From: CAYMLL01 sp964390645
GTDB lineage: Bacteria; Planctomycetota; UBA8108
NCBI GenBank assembly: GCA_964390645.1
Contig: CAYMLL010000018.1
Span: 1 to 48,193 of the forward strand
Direction of reading: 5' to 3'
Length of the DNA: 48,193 bases
In this document: positions 32,882-42,075 of the stretch, one piece after another
How the letters are laid out: each line of letters begins with the position of its first letter
How positions within the stretch are numbered: the first letter of the stretch is position 1
Notes under the pieces: model-generated
The model's input: the letters and a program-made list of their open reading frames with translations, nothing else
What the model was told of the DNA's origin: nothing
Databases searched by the model: none
Made by a program: the position numbers and the translations under genes

Positions 32882-33369
32882 GAGCTGACACTCTCCGTTT
32901 CTGCGCCGTTCCCGTGGTGAGGTGAGGGCTTGTGACGAGACGGTGGCTGGCGTCCGGCGGTCGGTGGCGGTGGGCTCGCCTGCTTCTCGCGAAGGTAGCG
33001 GCAGAAACCCCGCAGGTTCTCGATGTACGCGGCGAGGTTCGCCGGCGGACCGCCCGGGAGCAGCACCAGGTCGTGCGGGCCTGGCAGCTCGTGCTTGGTC
33101 AAGCGGAAGGCCTCGCGCAGCAGGCGCTTGATGCGCGATCGTGTTACCGCGTTGCCGTGGCGACGGCTGACGACGAGACCCAGGCGCGACAGCTCGCGTC
33201 GAGTCGACAGGTAGTTGATCCGCAGGTGCTCGGCACGAAAGCGCCGGCCGTGCGCCTTGATGCGATGGAATTCGCCGGACGTCTGGACTCGCTCCGTGGG
33301 GCGCAACCTGGCGTCCCTACCTTCCGCAGAGACGATTCCCGGGCTCGGTATGCTGTCGTCGTGAATCAT
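32878..33369 (-). CDS. rnpA: Ribonuclease P protein component
   Basis: About 163 residues from ATG 33369. RnpA core from RLRPTERVQTSGEFHRIKAH (21-40) to LVLLP, with the RNR motif NAVTRSRIKRLLREAFR (73-89). It binds the RNase P RNA and helps it cut tRNA 5' leaders. It has an 18-residue N-terminal extension and a Pro/His/Ser-rich tail of about 40 residues after the core, so it is longer than usual (110-130). The start lacks a clear Shine-Dalgarno; conserved sequence begins at residue 21, so a later start is possible. It follows apt by 32 bp and overlaps yidD. The usual upstream neighbour rpmH is missing. Confidence 0.95.
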   Translation of the reverse strand: MIHDDSIPSPGIVSAEGRDARLRPTERVQTSGEFHRIKAHGRRFRAEHLRINYLSTRRELSRLGLVVSRRHGNAVTRSRIKRLLREAFRLTKHELPGPHDLVLLPGGPPANLAAYIENLRGFCRYLREKQASPPPPTAGRQPPSRHKPSPHHGNGAETESVSS

Positions 33370-33401
33370 CGATCCGAATGTCGCTGGCCACCGGGGCTCG
33401 A

Positions 33402-33926
33402 TCAGTAGTCTATCAGCGAATGGACCGGATATCCTTCGAGAGACTTTCGCCCCGGCAGGAAGGTCAGTTCGACGAAGAACACGCAGGCCTCGATCCTCCC
33501 GCCCTGCTGCTCGATCAGCTTTGCGCAAGCCTTGACGGTGCCGCCGGTCGCGAGGAGATCGTCGACGAGCAGGACGCTCTGTCCCTTCTTCACGGCGTCG
33601 ACGTGCATCTCGACCCGGTCCGTGCCGTACTCGAGCGCGTACTCGAGGCTGACGGATTCGTAGGGCAGCTTGCCGGGCTTGCGGATCGGCACGAACCCGA
33701 TCCCGAGGCGACACGCCAGCGCCGCGCCGAAGATGAAGCCGCGCGCCTCCGGGCAAGCGAGAACGTCCGGTCGCAGTCCGGCGTTCGCACAGAGATCCGC
33801 GATGCGGTCGATGGCTCGCGAGAAGGCGGGCCCGTTGCCGAGAAGTGGAGTGATGTCCTTGAACCGGATCCCGGGCTCCGGGAAGTCGGGCACCTCCCGG
33901 ATGTGCTGCTTGAGGTCGTCGTTCAT
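33402..33926 (-). CDS. apt: Adenine phosphoribosyltransferase
   Basis: 174 residues. Salvages adenine with PRPP to AMP. Diagnostic sequence: the N-terminal PDFPEPGIRFKDITPLL (13-29), ARGFIFGAALA with the hood region, RKPGKLP, and the PRPP loop VLLVDDLLATGGTVKA (118-133). ATG 33926 is chosen over the upstream GTG 33962 because the protein then matches normal Apt length and because the predicted transcription start falls at or after the GTG. It leads an operon with rnpA, yidD and the Lol genes. Confidence 0.97.
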   Translation of the reverse strand: MNDDLKQHIREVPDFPEPGIRFKDITPLLGNGPAFSRAIDRIADLCANAGLRPDVLACPEARGFIFGAALACRLGIGFVPIRKPGKLPYESVSLEYALEYGTDRVEMHVDAVKKGQSVLLVDDLLATGGTVKACAKLIEQQGGRIEACVFFVELTFLPGRKSLEGYPVHSLIDY

Positions 33927-33964
33927 GGCCTGGCTGTTCTGGGGTCGCGTCGGACGCGTCACCC

Positions 33965-33992
33965 ATTATGACCAGGGCGGGGAAACTGTAAA
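33965..33992 (-). promoter_or_regulatory. Sigma-70-type promoter of the apt-rnpA-yidD-lol operon
   Basis: On the minus strand TTTACA (33992-33987) is followed after 16 bp by CATAAT (33970-33965). Both boxes differ from consensus at one base. The predicted start lies near 33958, leaving a leader of about 30 bases before ATG 33926. Confidence 0.65.
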
Positions 33993-34179
33993 CGGCGAAG
34001 ACTGCAGGGTTTCCGTCCTATCAGCCCGTCGAGAAAGTGCTCTTGACCCGAGGTCGAGGGATTCTGTTCGAGATCGAGAAGCCGAAACGCGCGCGAGGTG
34101 CCTCCTCGTCGAGTTTCAGCGCTGCAGAGATCGGGAAGAGTCACCGGTATTCGGCCGGAATGACGTCTTCGACGGGCTG

Positions 34180-35025
34180 CTATGTCACCGTCGGCTGCGC
34201 AGCCTGGTGCAGGCGCTCGGGCTCGTGTGCGAGTACGTAGTAGAGCTTCTTCAGCGCCTCGTTCTCTATCTGGCGTACTCGCTCGCGCGAGAGGTTCACA
34301 CGCTCGCCGATCTCCTTGAGGGTCATCGGGTCGCCGTTGACGAGGCCGTAGCGCATGCGGAGGATCGTCGACTCCCGCTCGTCCAGGGTGCCCAGGAGCT
34401 TCTCGATCATCTCGATCTCGATGGAGTCGAAGAGGATCTCCTCCGGCTGGCGGGCGTTCTTGTCCTCGAGGACCTCGGAGAGCGTCCACATGTTCTCGAG
34501 GCTGATCGTCTGGCTCGATGAGCTCGACGTGCGCAGTGCCGTCTTGATGATGCCGAGGTTCTTCTCGGGAATCCCCAGCTTCTCCGCGACCTCGTGAAAG
34601 AAGGGCCGGCGACCGAGCTCGATCGTCAGCTCCGAGGTGGCGTTTTTCCACTTGCCGATCATCTCGACCATGTACGACGGGATCCGCACCGTCTTCACGG
34701 TGTCGATCAGCGCTCGCTTGATGGATTGCTTGATCCACCAGGTTGCGTAGGTGCTGAATCGACACTCCTCCGCCGGATCGAATCTCTCCACGGCCTTCAG
34801 CAGACCGAGGTTGCCTTCCTCGATCAGATCGAGCAGGGACAGTCCACGATCCACGTAGTTCTTGGCGATGCTGACGACGAGTCGGAGGTTGGCTCGGGCC
34901 ATGTGCTCGCGGGCTTCGGGGTCGCCCGCTCGTACCCGGTGGGCGAGCTCCTTCTCCTCGTCGGGAGTGAGGAGGTCAATCTGGTTGATCTCCTTGAAGT
35001 AAGTTTCGAGGCCGAGTTCTTTCAC
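34180..35025 (-). CDS. rpoD: RNA polymerase sigma factor, RpoD/SigA-like, without region 1.1
   Basis: 281 residues from a GTG start; an in-frame stop lies five codons upstream, so no longer protein is possible. Region 1.2 begins LETYFKEINQIDLLTPDEE (6-24); region 2 has NLRLVVSIAKNYVDRG and RFSTYATWWIKQSIKRAL, the -10 recognition helix; region 3 (LGRRPFFHEVAEKLGI) and region 4 with the HTH LSRERVRQIENEALKKL complete it. The -10/-35 readers look canonical, fitting the TTGACA/TATAAT-like boxes elsewhere in the window. The absence of region 1.1 makes it either a short primary sigma or a group 2 factor; sequence alone does not decide. It stands alone with a 754-bp empty region upstream. Confidence 0.93.
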   Translation of the reverse strand: MKELGLETYFKEINQIDLLTPDEEKELAHRVRAGDPEAREHMARANLRLVVSIAKNYVDRGLSLLDLIEEGNLGLLKAVERFDPAEECRFSTYATWWIKQSIKRALIDTVKTVRIPSYMVEMIGKWKNATSELTIELGRRPFFHEVAEKLGIPEKNLGIIKTALRTSSSSSQTISLENMWTLSEVLEDKNARQPEEILFDSIEIEMIEKLLGTLDERESTILRMRYGLVNGDPMTLKEIGERVNLSRERVRQIENEALKKLYYVLAHEPERLHQAAQPTVT

Positions 35026-35779
35026 GATTCGAGTAGCCGTTCAGGGGGTGAGCAAGTGGAGTCGTGGAATCTTGGACGGAGGACGAGCGCGCGGCACGGA
35101 GGGCGGTGTCGGGAGTCGAGACTGCGGATCCGGAAGGTGAGGTTCCTTCTCGCAGTTCCGGGCAGACCCTGCGGCGGCTCCCGGAGAAACCCCCGCGCCG
35201 GTTTAGCTATCGACAATTCCACCGGGCGGCTTTGGACGTTCGAGCCGCTCGCCGGGCCGAGTAACGTAACTCGTGAATCGTCGTAAGGCTTCGGTTGGTA
35301 ACAAGATGGAATCGCCCTTGTGGACAAGATTCGTCACGCTTGATAACCCCGGGGCGGGCACGTCCGGGGGGCTCTCGGTCCCGTCGGTCGTCGCGATCGA
35401 GGGCCCATGAGGACGCGATACCGCAGGCGTGTTCCGGGAGCCGGTGAGACGACGAGCGCCGCGATTCTCGTCGTCCCGGAGGGTCGGGCGCGCCCTTCGG
35501 GGAACGGGGGGCCTCACGCCTCCGGTCCGGGCCGCCGGGGAATGGCGAGCACCTGGACAGCAGTCCGTCGCGGCGGTGTTCCGGACGCCAAGGCGGCGCC
35601 CGGGCCGGCGTCCAGGACATCAACGCGGATGTCGCGAGGTGCGAGAGACGAGAACACGGAGCCCGGGGGATCTGCGCCCCGCCATCGAGGAGACTCTCGT
35701 GCCGGGAGATCGAGACCACGGACGGCTGCAGCGCGAAGGGATCTCTGCTATGCGTGCCGGCGGCTTGCCGGTCGGTCGT
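35026..35779. other. Long intergenic region upstream of the sigma factor
   Basis: A 754-bp gap, the longest in the window. I find no tRNA, rRNA, tmRNA core or RNase P RNA motif and no frame with protein-like character; rightward frames starting near 35407-35429 mirror the HEAT-protein gene. The stretch at 35260-35345 is lower in GC and may hold the sigma-factor promoter on the minus strand (TTGTCC, 17 bp, TTGTTA is the best pair I see, and it is weak). A long regulated leader or an unrecognised RNA is possible. Confidence 0.4.
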
Positions 35780-38700
35780 TCACTCGTTTCGCGAAACCCT
35801 GGCGCGCTCGGTCTGCCACCACGCGCGAGCGGCGACGACAGCCTTCTCGCGCGACTCGCGGAGCTCGGCGGCGGTGCGACTCCGGGCGGCGGCGGACCTG
35901 GAGGTCGAGCTGGAGGTCGACCTGGGGGTAGAGCTGGAGGTCGACCTGGAGGTCGGGACGCGAATCTGGCTGTAGCCGAAGTCGGTGCCCGCGATTCGAG
36001 TCACCAGTCGAAAGCCCGTCGTCTGGTATCTCGACTCGGCGAGCTTGGCGAAGACGAAGTCGAGTACGCGGATGCGCACCGGGTCGTCAGGCTCCTGAGT
36101 CGTGACGAACCTCTCGAAGCTCTGCAGGACCGAGTACGCCTGGCGTGCGAACTCGGCAGGATTCGACTTCGCGAGCTCGAGGAGTGTGATGACTCCCGAG
36201 GAGTCGCCGAGGTCGGTGATCGCGCGAGCGGCCTGGATTTTCGAGGTGACGATCTTGCTCTGGAGCTGACGCTTCAGGAACTCGAGGCCTGCCGGGTCTC
36301 CGAGCTCGTGCAGCAAACCTGCGATGTCGCTCCCGCCGTGAGTCTCGAGGAGCTGTTTGAGCGTCGGTACGCTCCGAGGATCACGGAGCATGCGCGCGAC
36401 CCGAACGAAGGAGCTGCGGAAATACGCGCTCGGGCTGTCGGGGGGCTTCAGCAGGTGATGGTCCAGGAAGCGCTGCCAGACCGCCGCGACGCGCGCCGGG
36501 CCCGGCCGGGGCAGGGTCGACGGATCGAGCGCTGGCTCCGTGGATCCGGCAGCGACGAGAATCAGCCGCTGGTTTTTCGACTTGCCGCTCTTGCGGATGG
36601 AGCGTGCGCGAGGCTCGACGTCGGATACCTCGTACCAGCTTTCTCCCTGCGTCGCCTGCACCGCGGTATTGCTCGCTGTCTGGAAGAGGCCGACGGTGAC
36701 CAGGGTGGCGCCGTTGACTCGATAACGACGCAGAGCCTTCGATGTTCGCGCCACGCGTGAGGTCGTTGATCTCGGTTTCGGTGTCGAGACCCGGATGTCG
36801 CGTGAGAGGCCCAGCGCGTCGTCTACCACGGCCGTGACGTCGGGACGAACGACCGCTCGCAGCGCGGAGAGGACCTCGTACTCGTTGTCGTTCGCGGCGC
36901 CGTCCGCGCCGGTGGGGGCCTTCTTGTCCCCGGATCTCGGAGTGGGCGACGTCCGGATCTCGAAATCGTAGTAGATGAGCCGGGTCGTCTTCGACCGACG
37001 CTTGCGCTGCTCGGCGAGGATCTCGGCCTCGCGTGCGAGGATCCTCTCGTCGTCTGTGAGCCAGGCGCGGATCGTGGCGAAACCTGCTTCCTCGTTAGAT
37101 CGCGTTCGTCGCGCCGCCAACGGCACGCCGCTCCAGCGGGTGAGCTCGACCCGCAGGGAGTATGCGGTCGACGTGGTCGTCGGCTTCGACCTCGCGGTTG
37201 TGGAACTCGCGGTCTCGGTCGCCAGCAGACCTTTGACGACGGTCTTCAGCTGGCCCGCCGAGATGATGAGGTTGGACGAGAGGTCGAATGCCCGTCGACG
37301 CGCGATGGAGGACCGGCCCGACTCGCCGCTCGCGATTCCACGCTCGAGCGCCGAAAAGAGGCTGGCGAGAAAGCTCGTCGGTAGCGGGTGCCCCGCGTGA
37401 GCGGACTGGACCCTCGAGGTGATCTCGGAGATGCCAACGGACGTGTTGACGTGCTCGAGCGCACGTTCGAGGAAGTGGATCTCGTCCGCCCGGTCGATCT
37501 TCGTCTTCTGCCTCGATCTCCTGCCGGCGAAGGCGATCCGGGCGGCGCGTCTCCAGAGCGGAAGCACCGACGCGAGTCGCACATGGGCCGTGGTGCCGTG
37601 ACCGGCGGCGAGGTTCTCGAATCCTCGTACCGCGGCAGCGGCCAGCTGGCGGTCGTCGTGTTTCTCGGCGTCGAGCATCTCCAGGGCGTGCAGATAAAAG
37701 TGCTCCGTTTCGAGCGGGAAGAGCGTCCAGGGCGCTTCGGTGATGGCGGTCGTGTGCAGGCAGCCGGAGAGCAGTCGGGCTCGCAGCCGGTCCTCTTCGG
37801 CGATCCGTTCTCGAAGGTCGGAGATCGTCGCGAGGATGGCGAACGCGTCGCCGGTCTCGAGACTCTCGAGCTTCTCCAGGAGGTAGGTCAGCCCGCGCGA
37901 GTTGCCGGTGTTCGCGAGAAGAGCGGCGGCTCGTAGACGCTGCGACGTCGCCTCCTCCCGGGCCCCCGGACTGGTCGTGAGACCCTGGCCGCTGTTGCGG
38001 CCGGCTCCGACGCGTCGCTCGAGCACCGGCGTGGTCGAGAGAGGCCGCTTTTCGGGCCCCAGGAGGCTGACGAGATGCGCGGGAACCTCGTCTCGATCCT
38101 CGTCCGGACCCAGCTCCATCAGGGCGAGCGCCGCAACCGTCCGGGTGTCTTCATGGTCGAGAGCGCCGGCGAAGAGGTCGGCGTATTCGTGGACTCGAAG
38201 GCGGCCGAGAATATCGAGGGCGGCGGCACGCTTCGGACCGCTCTGCTCACGAGCCTGTCGGACGAGGGCCTCGAGCAGCTCTCCGAGGAGTGCCTCGTCG
38301 CGTTTGTCCTCGTCGTCCGCAGTCACTTGCTCGTGGGCCAACCGGCGGATGAACCGCTGGCGCAGGAGGATCAGGAAGGGGTGGCGCTCCCGCGTGATGA
38401 CGACGTCGTTGCGAACATAGCGAACCTCCTCGCCGGCCTTCAGCAGGCTGATCGCAGTCGGTGTGCCGAGTGGACGACGAAGGAGGGTCTTGGTTGTCGA
38501 CGTCGCCGATCCTTCCTCCACCTCGATGTCGTACGTGTCGCGAGCGTCGGCGGTGATCGTGCGCCACGTCAGGGTGAAGCGTCGCGCGGCGCTCCCGTCC
38601 AGGGACCGTCCAGCCATACGCAGTGGCTTGCCCGAGGGGCTCGCCCCCCGTGCGACCGTGACCAGCTCCGGCGTGCTCCCGGGCGCGTCGGAGGCGAGCT

Positions 38701-38986
38701 TCATCTCGACGATGTCGAACACTCCGACGACCGGGTCGAGCCGCTCTCTGAGCGCACGGGCGCGGCGTGACAGCTCGGGGTCCTCCGAATCCCCGGCGTC
38801 CTCGAGAAGCCGCAGGATCGACTCGCCCTTCTCGAGCAGCCGGGTCTGTGCCTCCTGTCGCTTCGTCCACTTCTCGTGACCGAGCTCGCGGATCAGTGTG
38901 CGCAGCTTTCCCTCGCGGCCGTCGGCCTGGACGACGGACGGGAGCAGAAGGACGAGCCCGAGGATCACTGCGGCTGAGCGTGGCAT
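35780..38986 (-). CDS. Exported HEAT-repeat-like protein
   Basis: About 1,068 residues from ATG 38986, which has GGAAG five bases upstream and starts a signal peptide (MPRSAAVILGLVLLLPSVVQA-D). The mature N-terminus (KLRTLIRELGHEKWTKRQEAQTRLL) looks like a first HEAT-type helical pair, and similar A-L-x-L-x-x-L-G-D-x-x helices recur at about 270-400 and 880-1000 (DIAGLLHELGDPAGLEFLKR, ARAITDLGDSSGVITLLELA). The middle is less regular. The C-terminus carries an Arg/Ser/Thr-rich stretch from a 12-bp DNA repeat. HEAT arrays are protein-binding scaffolds; no catalytic motif is visible. It is transcribed divergently from a sigma-54 activator gene across 209 bp. Confidence 0.8.
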   Translation of the reverse strand: MPRSAAVILGLVLLLPSVVQADGREGKLRTLIRELGHEKWTKRQEAQTRLLEKGESILRLLEDAGDSEDPELSRRARALRERLDPVVGVFDIVEMKLASDAPGSTPELVTVARGASPSGKPLRMAGRSLDGSAARRFTLTWRTITADARDTYDIEVEEGSATSTTKTLLRRPLGTPTAISLLKAGEEVRYVRNDVVITRERHPFLILLRQRFIRRLAHEQVTADDEDKRDEALLGELLEALVRQAREQSGPKRAAALDILGRLRVHEYADLFAGALDHEDTRTVAALALMELGPDEDRDEVPAHLVSLLGPEKRPLSTTPVLERRVGAGRNSGQGLTTSPGAREEATSQRLRAAALLANTGNSRGLTYLLEKLESLETGDAFAILATISDLRERIAEEDRLRARLLSGCLHTTAITEAPWTLFPLETEHFYLHALEMLDAEKHDDRQLAAAAVRGFENLAAGHGTTAHVRLASVLPLWRRAARIAFAGRRSRQKTKIDRADEIHFLERALEHVNTSVGISEITSRVQSAHAGHPLPTSFLASLFSALERGIASGESGRSSIARRRAFDLSSNLIISAGQLKTVVKGLLATETASSTTARSKPTTTSTAYSLRVELTRWSGVPLAARRTRSNEEAGFATIRAWLTDDERILAREAEILAEQRKRRSKTTRLIYYDFEIRTSPTPRSGDKKAPTGADGAANDNEYEVLSALRAVVRPDVTAVVDDALGLSRDIRVSTPKPRSTTSRVARTSKALRRYRVNGATLVTVGLFQTASNTAVQATQGESWYEVSDVEPRARSIRKSGKSKNQRLILVAAGSTEPALDPSTLPRPGPARVAAVWQRFLDHHLLKPPDSPSAYFRSSFVRVARMLRDPRSVPTLKQLLETHGGSDIAGLLHELGDPAGLEFLKRQLQSKIVTSKIQAARAITDLGDSSGVITLLELAKSNPAEFARQAYSVLQSFERFVTTQEPDDPVRIRVLDFVFAKLAESRYQTTGFRLVTRIAGTDFGYSQIRVPTSRSTSSSTPRSTSSSTSRSAAARSRTAAELRESREKAVVAARAWWQTERARVSRNE
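35898..35957. repeat. 12-bp in-frame repeat near the end of the HEAT-like gene
   Basis: Five units of CTGGAGGTCGA(C/G) at 35898-35957; the third is diverged (CTGGGGGTAGAG). On the minus strand they encode alternating Ser-Thr-Ser-Arg / Ser-Thr-Ser-Ser-like blocks. The unit is a multiple of three, so copy number can change without frameshift. Confidence 0.9.
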
Positions 38987-39046
38987 CGCTTCCGGAACGA
39001 TGGGTCGTGGGAGGCCCGGATCCGACGAATCGGGCCGATCCGGAGA

Positions 39047-39052
39047 ATTGTA
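39047..39052 (-). promoter_or_regulatory. -10 box of the HEAT-like gene
   Basis: Minus-strand TACAAT, one mismatch from TATAAT, lies 60 bp before ATG 38986 in the divergent gap. The hexamer 17 bp upstream (TTTCGC) is a weak -35. Confidence 0.45.
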
Positions 39053-39195
39053 TCTCGATTCCGGTCGAGGCGAAACGACGGCCTGGCGTATCGGACCACG
39101 GGGACGCGAAAAGGCTTCAGCCTCTCTCGACGCCAACCCGATAAACCCTGCGTACACCGCGACTTTCTTCGACGTGACAGAGTCCTGCTGAGCCG

Positions 39196-40908
39196 ATGGA
39201 CGAGACTCCCGAGCTGACTGCCCAGAGGCAAGACCGACTGCTCGACCCCCACGTGCAGGACGACCTTCGCAAGGGGCTGGAGGCGGTGGCCCATGTTGTC
39301 GAGGAATGCGTCGTCTCGTCGAGTACGTCGACGGAGGGGGCCGATTTCGTGACGGGCGTCCGGTCGTCTCTGGAGGTTCTGATCGAGGTTTTCGGCTTCG
39401 AGCGCGGCTTCTTTCTCGTCGAGAGAGTCGGCAGTGGTGTCATGTCAGACGAGAACGTGGATGCGTCCGATTTCGAGGTGATCGCCTCGCGCTCCACCGA
39501 CCTCGAGGAAGAGACGCAGCGCTGGAAGGATGTGACGAATCCGGACTTCGCGCTCGATCGTGCCGTGGTCACCAAGGCTCTGTCGAGCGGGGATGTCGTC
39601 GCGATCGACGGTTTGCTCGCGGGCGTGGATACCGGCGACGGCGACTGGAATCGCCCGGTGATCTGTCGTGCCTGTCGCCTCACCTGCCGCCAGCGTGCGG
39701 TGGTGTACGTCGAGGGCCGTCTGGGCCAGGAGGACATCGCCGACTCGCACAGCGAGTCGTTCTCGTGGCTCGTCGACCGCCTGGTTGCGGTATGGGGGCG
39801 AGCGTTCCTGGAGGCCGACCTGGCGACGCCGGCGAGTGTTCTCGACGACGGCGATGACACGAAGACCGTCGTCGGGCTGGAGTCCGTCGGTAGAGAGCCC
39901 GGGAGCTATCACGGAATCATCGGCAGCGACGAGAAGCTGCGGAAGGTCTTCGGGATCATCGAAAAGGTCAAGGACTCCGGACTCAACGTATGCATCTTCG
40001 GTGAGAGCGGATCGGGCAAGGAGCTCGTCGCGCGTGCGATTCACCAGGCGAGCTGTCGCTCGGAGCACGCGTTCATCTCCGAGAACTGCGGCGCGATCTC
40101 CGAGACTCTTCTCGAGAGCGAGCTCTTCGGCCACGTGAAGGGCTCCTTCACGGGCGCGGATGACGACCGGAAGGGGCTCTTCGAGCTTGCGGACAAGGGC
40201 ACGCTCTTCCTCGACGAGATCGGCGACATGTCGGAGTCGATGCAGCGCAAGCTCCTGCGATCCTTGCAGGAGGGGGTCATCCGCCCCATCGGCAGCAAGA
40301 AGAGCATCAAGGTCGACGTCCGGGTCTTGGGCGCGTCGAACCGCGACCTCAAGCATCTGGTTCAGCGTGGCGAGTTCCGCGCGGATCTCTTCTACCGCCT
40401 CAACGTCATCACGATCCACGTGCCACCCCTGCGGGAGAGGCGAGGCGATGTCCCGTCCCTCGTGCGTGAGTTCACGCGGCAAGTCGAGGAGTCGGTCGGC
40501 GTTCGTAAGCGATTCTCCGACAGCGCTCTGAAGGCGCTCGTGGAGTACGGCTGGCCGGGCAATGTGCGAGAGCTCAACAACGTCGTGCGACGCTCGTTGC
40601 TGACCTCCACCCGGAAGGTCATCGTTCGCAAGGACGTCATGCCGTTCCTTGCCGGCGGCTCCCATGGCTCGGCCTGCCTGGGAGAGAATCTCGAGCGGGA
40701 CGACGACCGGCTGCTCCTGCGCATTCCCGTGCGCCGGACCTTCAACGAGATCATCGACGAGTGCGAGCGCCTCGTCCTGACGAACGCGCTGAAGGAGAAC
40801 GGCTGGAACAAGTCGCGCGTCACGAAGGCGCTCGGCATCCCGCGCCAGAGCCTCTACAACAAGATCGCCAAGTTCGAGCTCATGAAGCCCGATCCGAGCG
40901 AGGCCTGA
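39196..40908 (+). CDS. Sigma-54-dependent activator with GAF-like sensor domain
   Basis: 570 residues. Residues 1-215 resemble a GAF domain (a helix, then EVFGFERGFFLVERVG and a closing RAVVYVEGRLG strand) and contain a Cys cluster, CRACRLTC (157-164), that might bind metal or sense redox state. AAA+ domain at about 238-475: Walker A GESGSGKE (269-276), GSFTGA (316-321, a Ser variant of the sigma-54-contacting loop), Walker B LFLDE (337-341). The C-terminal Fis-type HTH is ALKENGWNKSRVTKALGIPR. There is no receiver domain, so it answers to a ligand or protein, not to a kinase. It stands alone; its targets are unknown. Confidence 0.93.
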   Translation: MDETPELTAQRQDRLLDPHVQDDLRKGLEAVAHVVEECVVSSSTSTEGADFVTGVRSSLEVLIEVFGFERGFFLVERVGSGVMSDENVDASDFEVIASRSTDLEEETQRWKDVTNPDFALDRAVVTKALSSGDVVAIDGLLAGVDTGDGDWNRPVICRACRLTCRQRAVVYVEGRLGQEDIADSHSESFSWLVDRLVAVWGRAFLEADLATPASVLDDGDDTKTVVGLESVGREPGSYHGIIGSDEKLRKVFGIIEKVKDSGLNVCIFGESGSGKELVARAIHQASCRSEHAFISENCGAISETLLESELFGHVKGSFTGADDDRKGLFELADKGTLFLDEIGDMSESMQRKLLRSLQEGVIRPIGSKKSIKVDVRVLGASNRDLKHLVQRGEFRADLFYRLNVITIHVPPLRERRGDVPSLVREFTRQVEESVGVRKRFSDSALKALVEYGWPGNVRELNNVVRRSLLTSTRKVIVRKDVMPFLAGGSHGSACLGENLERDDDRLLLRIPVRRTFNEIIDECERLVLTNALKENGWNKSRVTKALGIPRQSLYNKIAKFELMKPDPSEA

Positions 40909-41186
40909 CGTTCGTCGGATCGCGGTGGAAGCGCCGGGCGGTGCAGGCGAGTGCCGCACCTCGGGGGCGGGCGGGGTGCTGCCACCTTGGCAGGGTCGGG
41001 GCTGGGAGGCTGCCGCTTTGCCAGTTCGGCCGCTTCTCCGGCCCCGGAACATCCCGGTGACGTGCTTGAAAACAAGGGCTTCCCGGGGGGCTGCCGCTTC
41101 GGCACACCCTTTGCTCTCGGAGGGGTTTCGCCGTAGCGTCGATGCGTGCAGCGCGGCGTGCCAGCCCATTCGCAGCGGCCAGGTCG

Positions 41187-41618
41187 ATGGACTCTCTTCA
41201 CGTCTCGTCCTCTCGCCTCCATATTCTCGTTGTCGATGACGACGTGGGATGTCTGGGGAGTCTCGAGGAGGTTCTTCTCGGGGACGGGCATGAGGTTTCG
41301 ACGGCCACCCGCGGTGAGGAGGCGCTCGCCAAGGTCCGTCAGCTGAGACGTGAGAAGCGATCCCTGGAGCTGTCGATCCTCGACTATCACGTCCCGGATC
41401 TCACCGGCCTGGAGATCTTCTCGCGACTCGCCGACGAGTTGCCGCAGATCGGAGCGGTTTTTATCTCGGGAGACGCGTCGGATCATCTTGAAACTGAGGT
41501 TCTCTCCGCTGGAGGATTCGCTTTCGTGCGCAAGCCGCTCGACGCCGTCCGTGTCCGGCAAGTGGTGCGATCGTTTTGTGCACGATGGATCCTGCAATCC
41601 GGGGAGGGTCGTGTTTGA
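41187..41618 (+). CDS. Stand-alone response-regulator receiver protein
   Basis: 143 residues from ATG 41187; a GTG/ATG frame from 41142 adds only an Arg/Ala-rich stretch. The receiver fold is complete: LVVDDD with the acidic pair near 15-17, phospho-acceptor Asp in LSILDYHVPD, the conserved Ser/Thr position in AVFISGDAS, and the lysine in FVRKPLDA. There is no output domain, so it acts through a partner, as CheY or Spo0F do. It ends 70 bp before groES on the same strand. No histidine kinase lies next to it. Confidence 0.9.
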   Translation: MDSLHVSSSRLHILVVDDDVGCLGSLEEVLLGDGHEVSTATRGEEALAKVRQLRREKRSLELSILDYHVPDLTGLEIFSRLADELPQIGAVFISGDASDHLETEVLSAGGFAFVRKPLDAVRVRQVVRSFCARWILQSGEGRV

Positions 41619-41688
41619 CCGCTGACACGCGAAGTGTCGGCAAACAACCGAGCAAACAGCAAGGGCACCTTTCAAGGAGTAGCAGAAG

Positions 41689-41979
41689 ATGGCGAAGATC
41701 AAGCCTCTCAACGACAAGATTATCGTCAAGCGCCTCGAGGCCGAGGAGAAGACCGAGGGTGGTATCGTCCTTCCCGACGCGGCGAAGGAGAAGCCGAAGC
41801 AGGGTGAGGTCGTCAGCATCGGTGACGGCAAGGTCCTCGACAACGGCGAGCGCGCGCCGATGCAGATCAAGGTGAAGGACCGCGTGATCTTCGGCGCCTA
41901 CAGTGGCCAGGAGATCAAGTTCAACGGCGACGATCTTCTCATCATGAGCGAAGACGACGTTCTTGCCGTCGTTCAGTGA
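41689..41979 (+). CDS. groES: Co-chaperonin GroES
   Basis: 96 residues, the normal length. It caps the GroEL ring as a heptamer. The opening KIKPLNDKIIVKRLEAEEKT, the mobile loop TEGGIVLPDAAKEKP (21-35) with the G-G-I-V-L-P anchor, and the end DDLLIMSEDDVLAVVQ are standard. AAGGAG lies nine bases before ATG 41689. groEL follows 96 bp later. No CIRCE inverted repeat (TTAGCACTC-N9-GAGTGCTAA) precedes it, so control by HrcA through that element is not indicated. Confidence 0.98.
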   Translation: MAKIKPLNDKIIVKRLEAEEKTEGGIVLPDAAKEKPKQGEVVSIGDGKVLDNGERAPMQIKVKDRVIFGAYSGQEIKFNGDDLLIMSEDDVLAVVQ

Positions 41980-42075
41980 GCTTCACGAAGAGAGGCCAAG
42001 AGTGATTCGACTGAAAAACGCCCCGGTGCCCCGTTGCGCCGGACGTGAGAAGAACGCCCAAGGAGGAACAACGGC

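Noticed and set aside
39137..39144. Sigma-28 -10 box (CCCGATAA) before the activator at 39196
   Set aside because: Seven of eight bases match, but there is no -35 element 11 bp upstream and the gene has no flagellar connection.
40988..41003. Sigma-54 promoter before the receiver gene
   Set aside because: GG and GC are ten bases apart, but TT is replaced by GG at -12, and the start codon is 185 bp away.
41619..41688. CIRCE operator before groES
   Set aside because: The only inverted repeat here is GACAC-GCGAA-GTGTC (41624-41638), unlike TTAGCACTC-N9-GAGTGCTAA.
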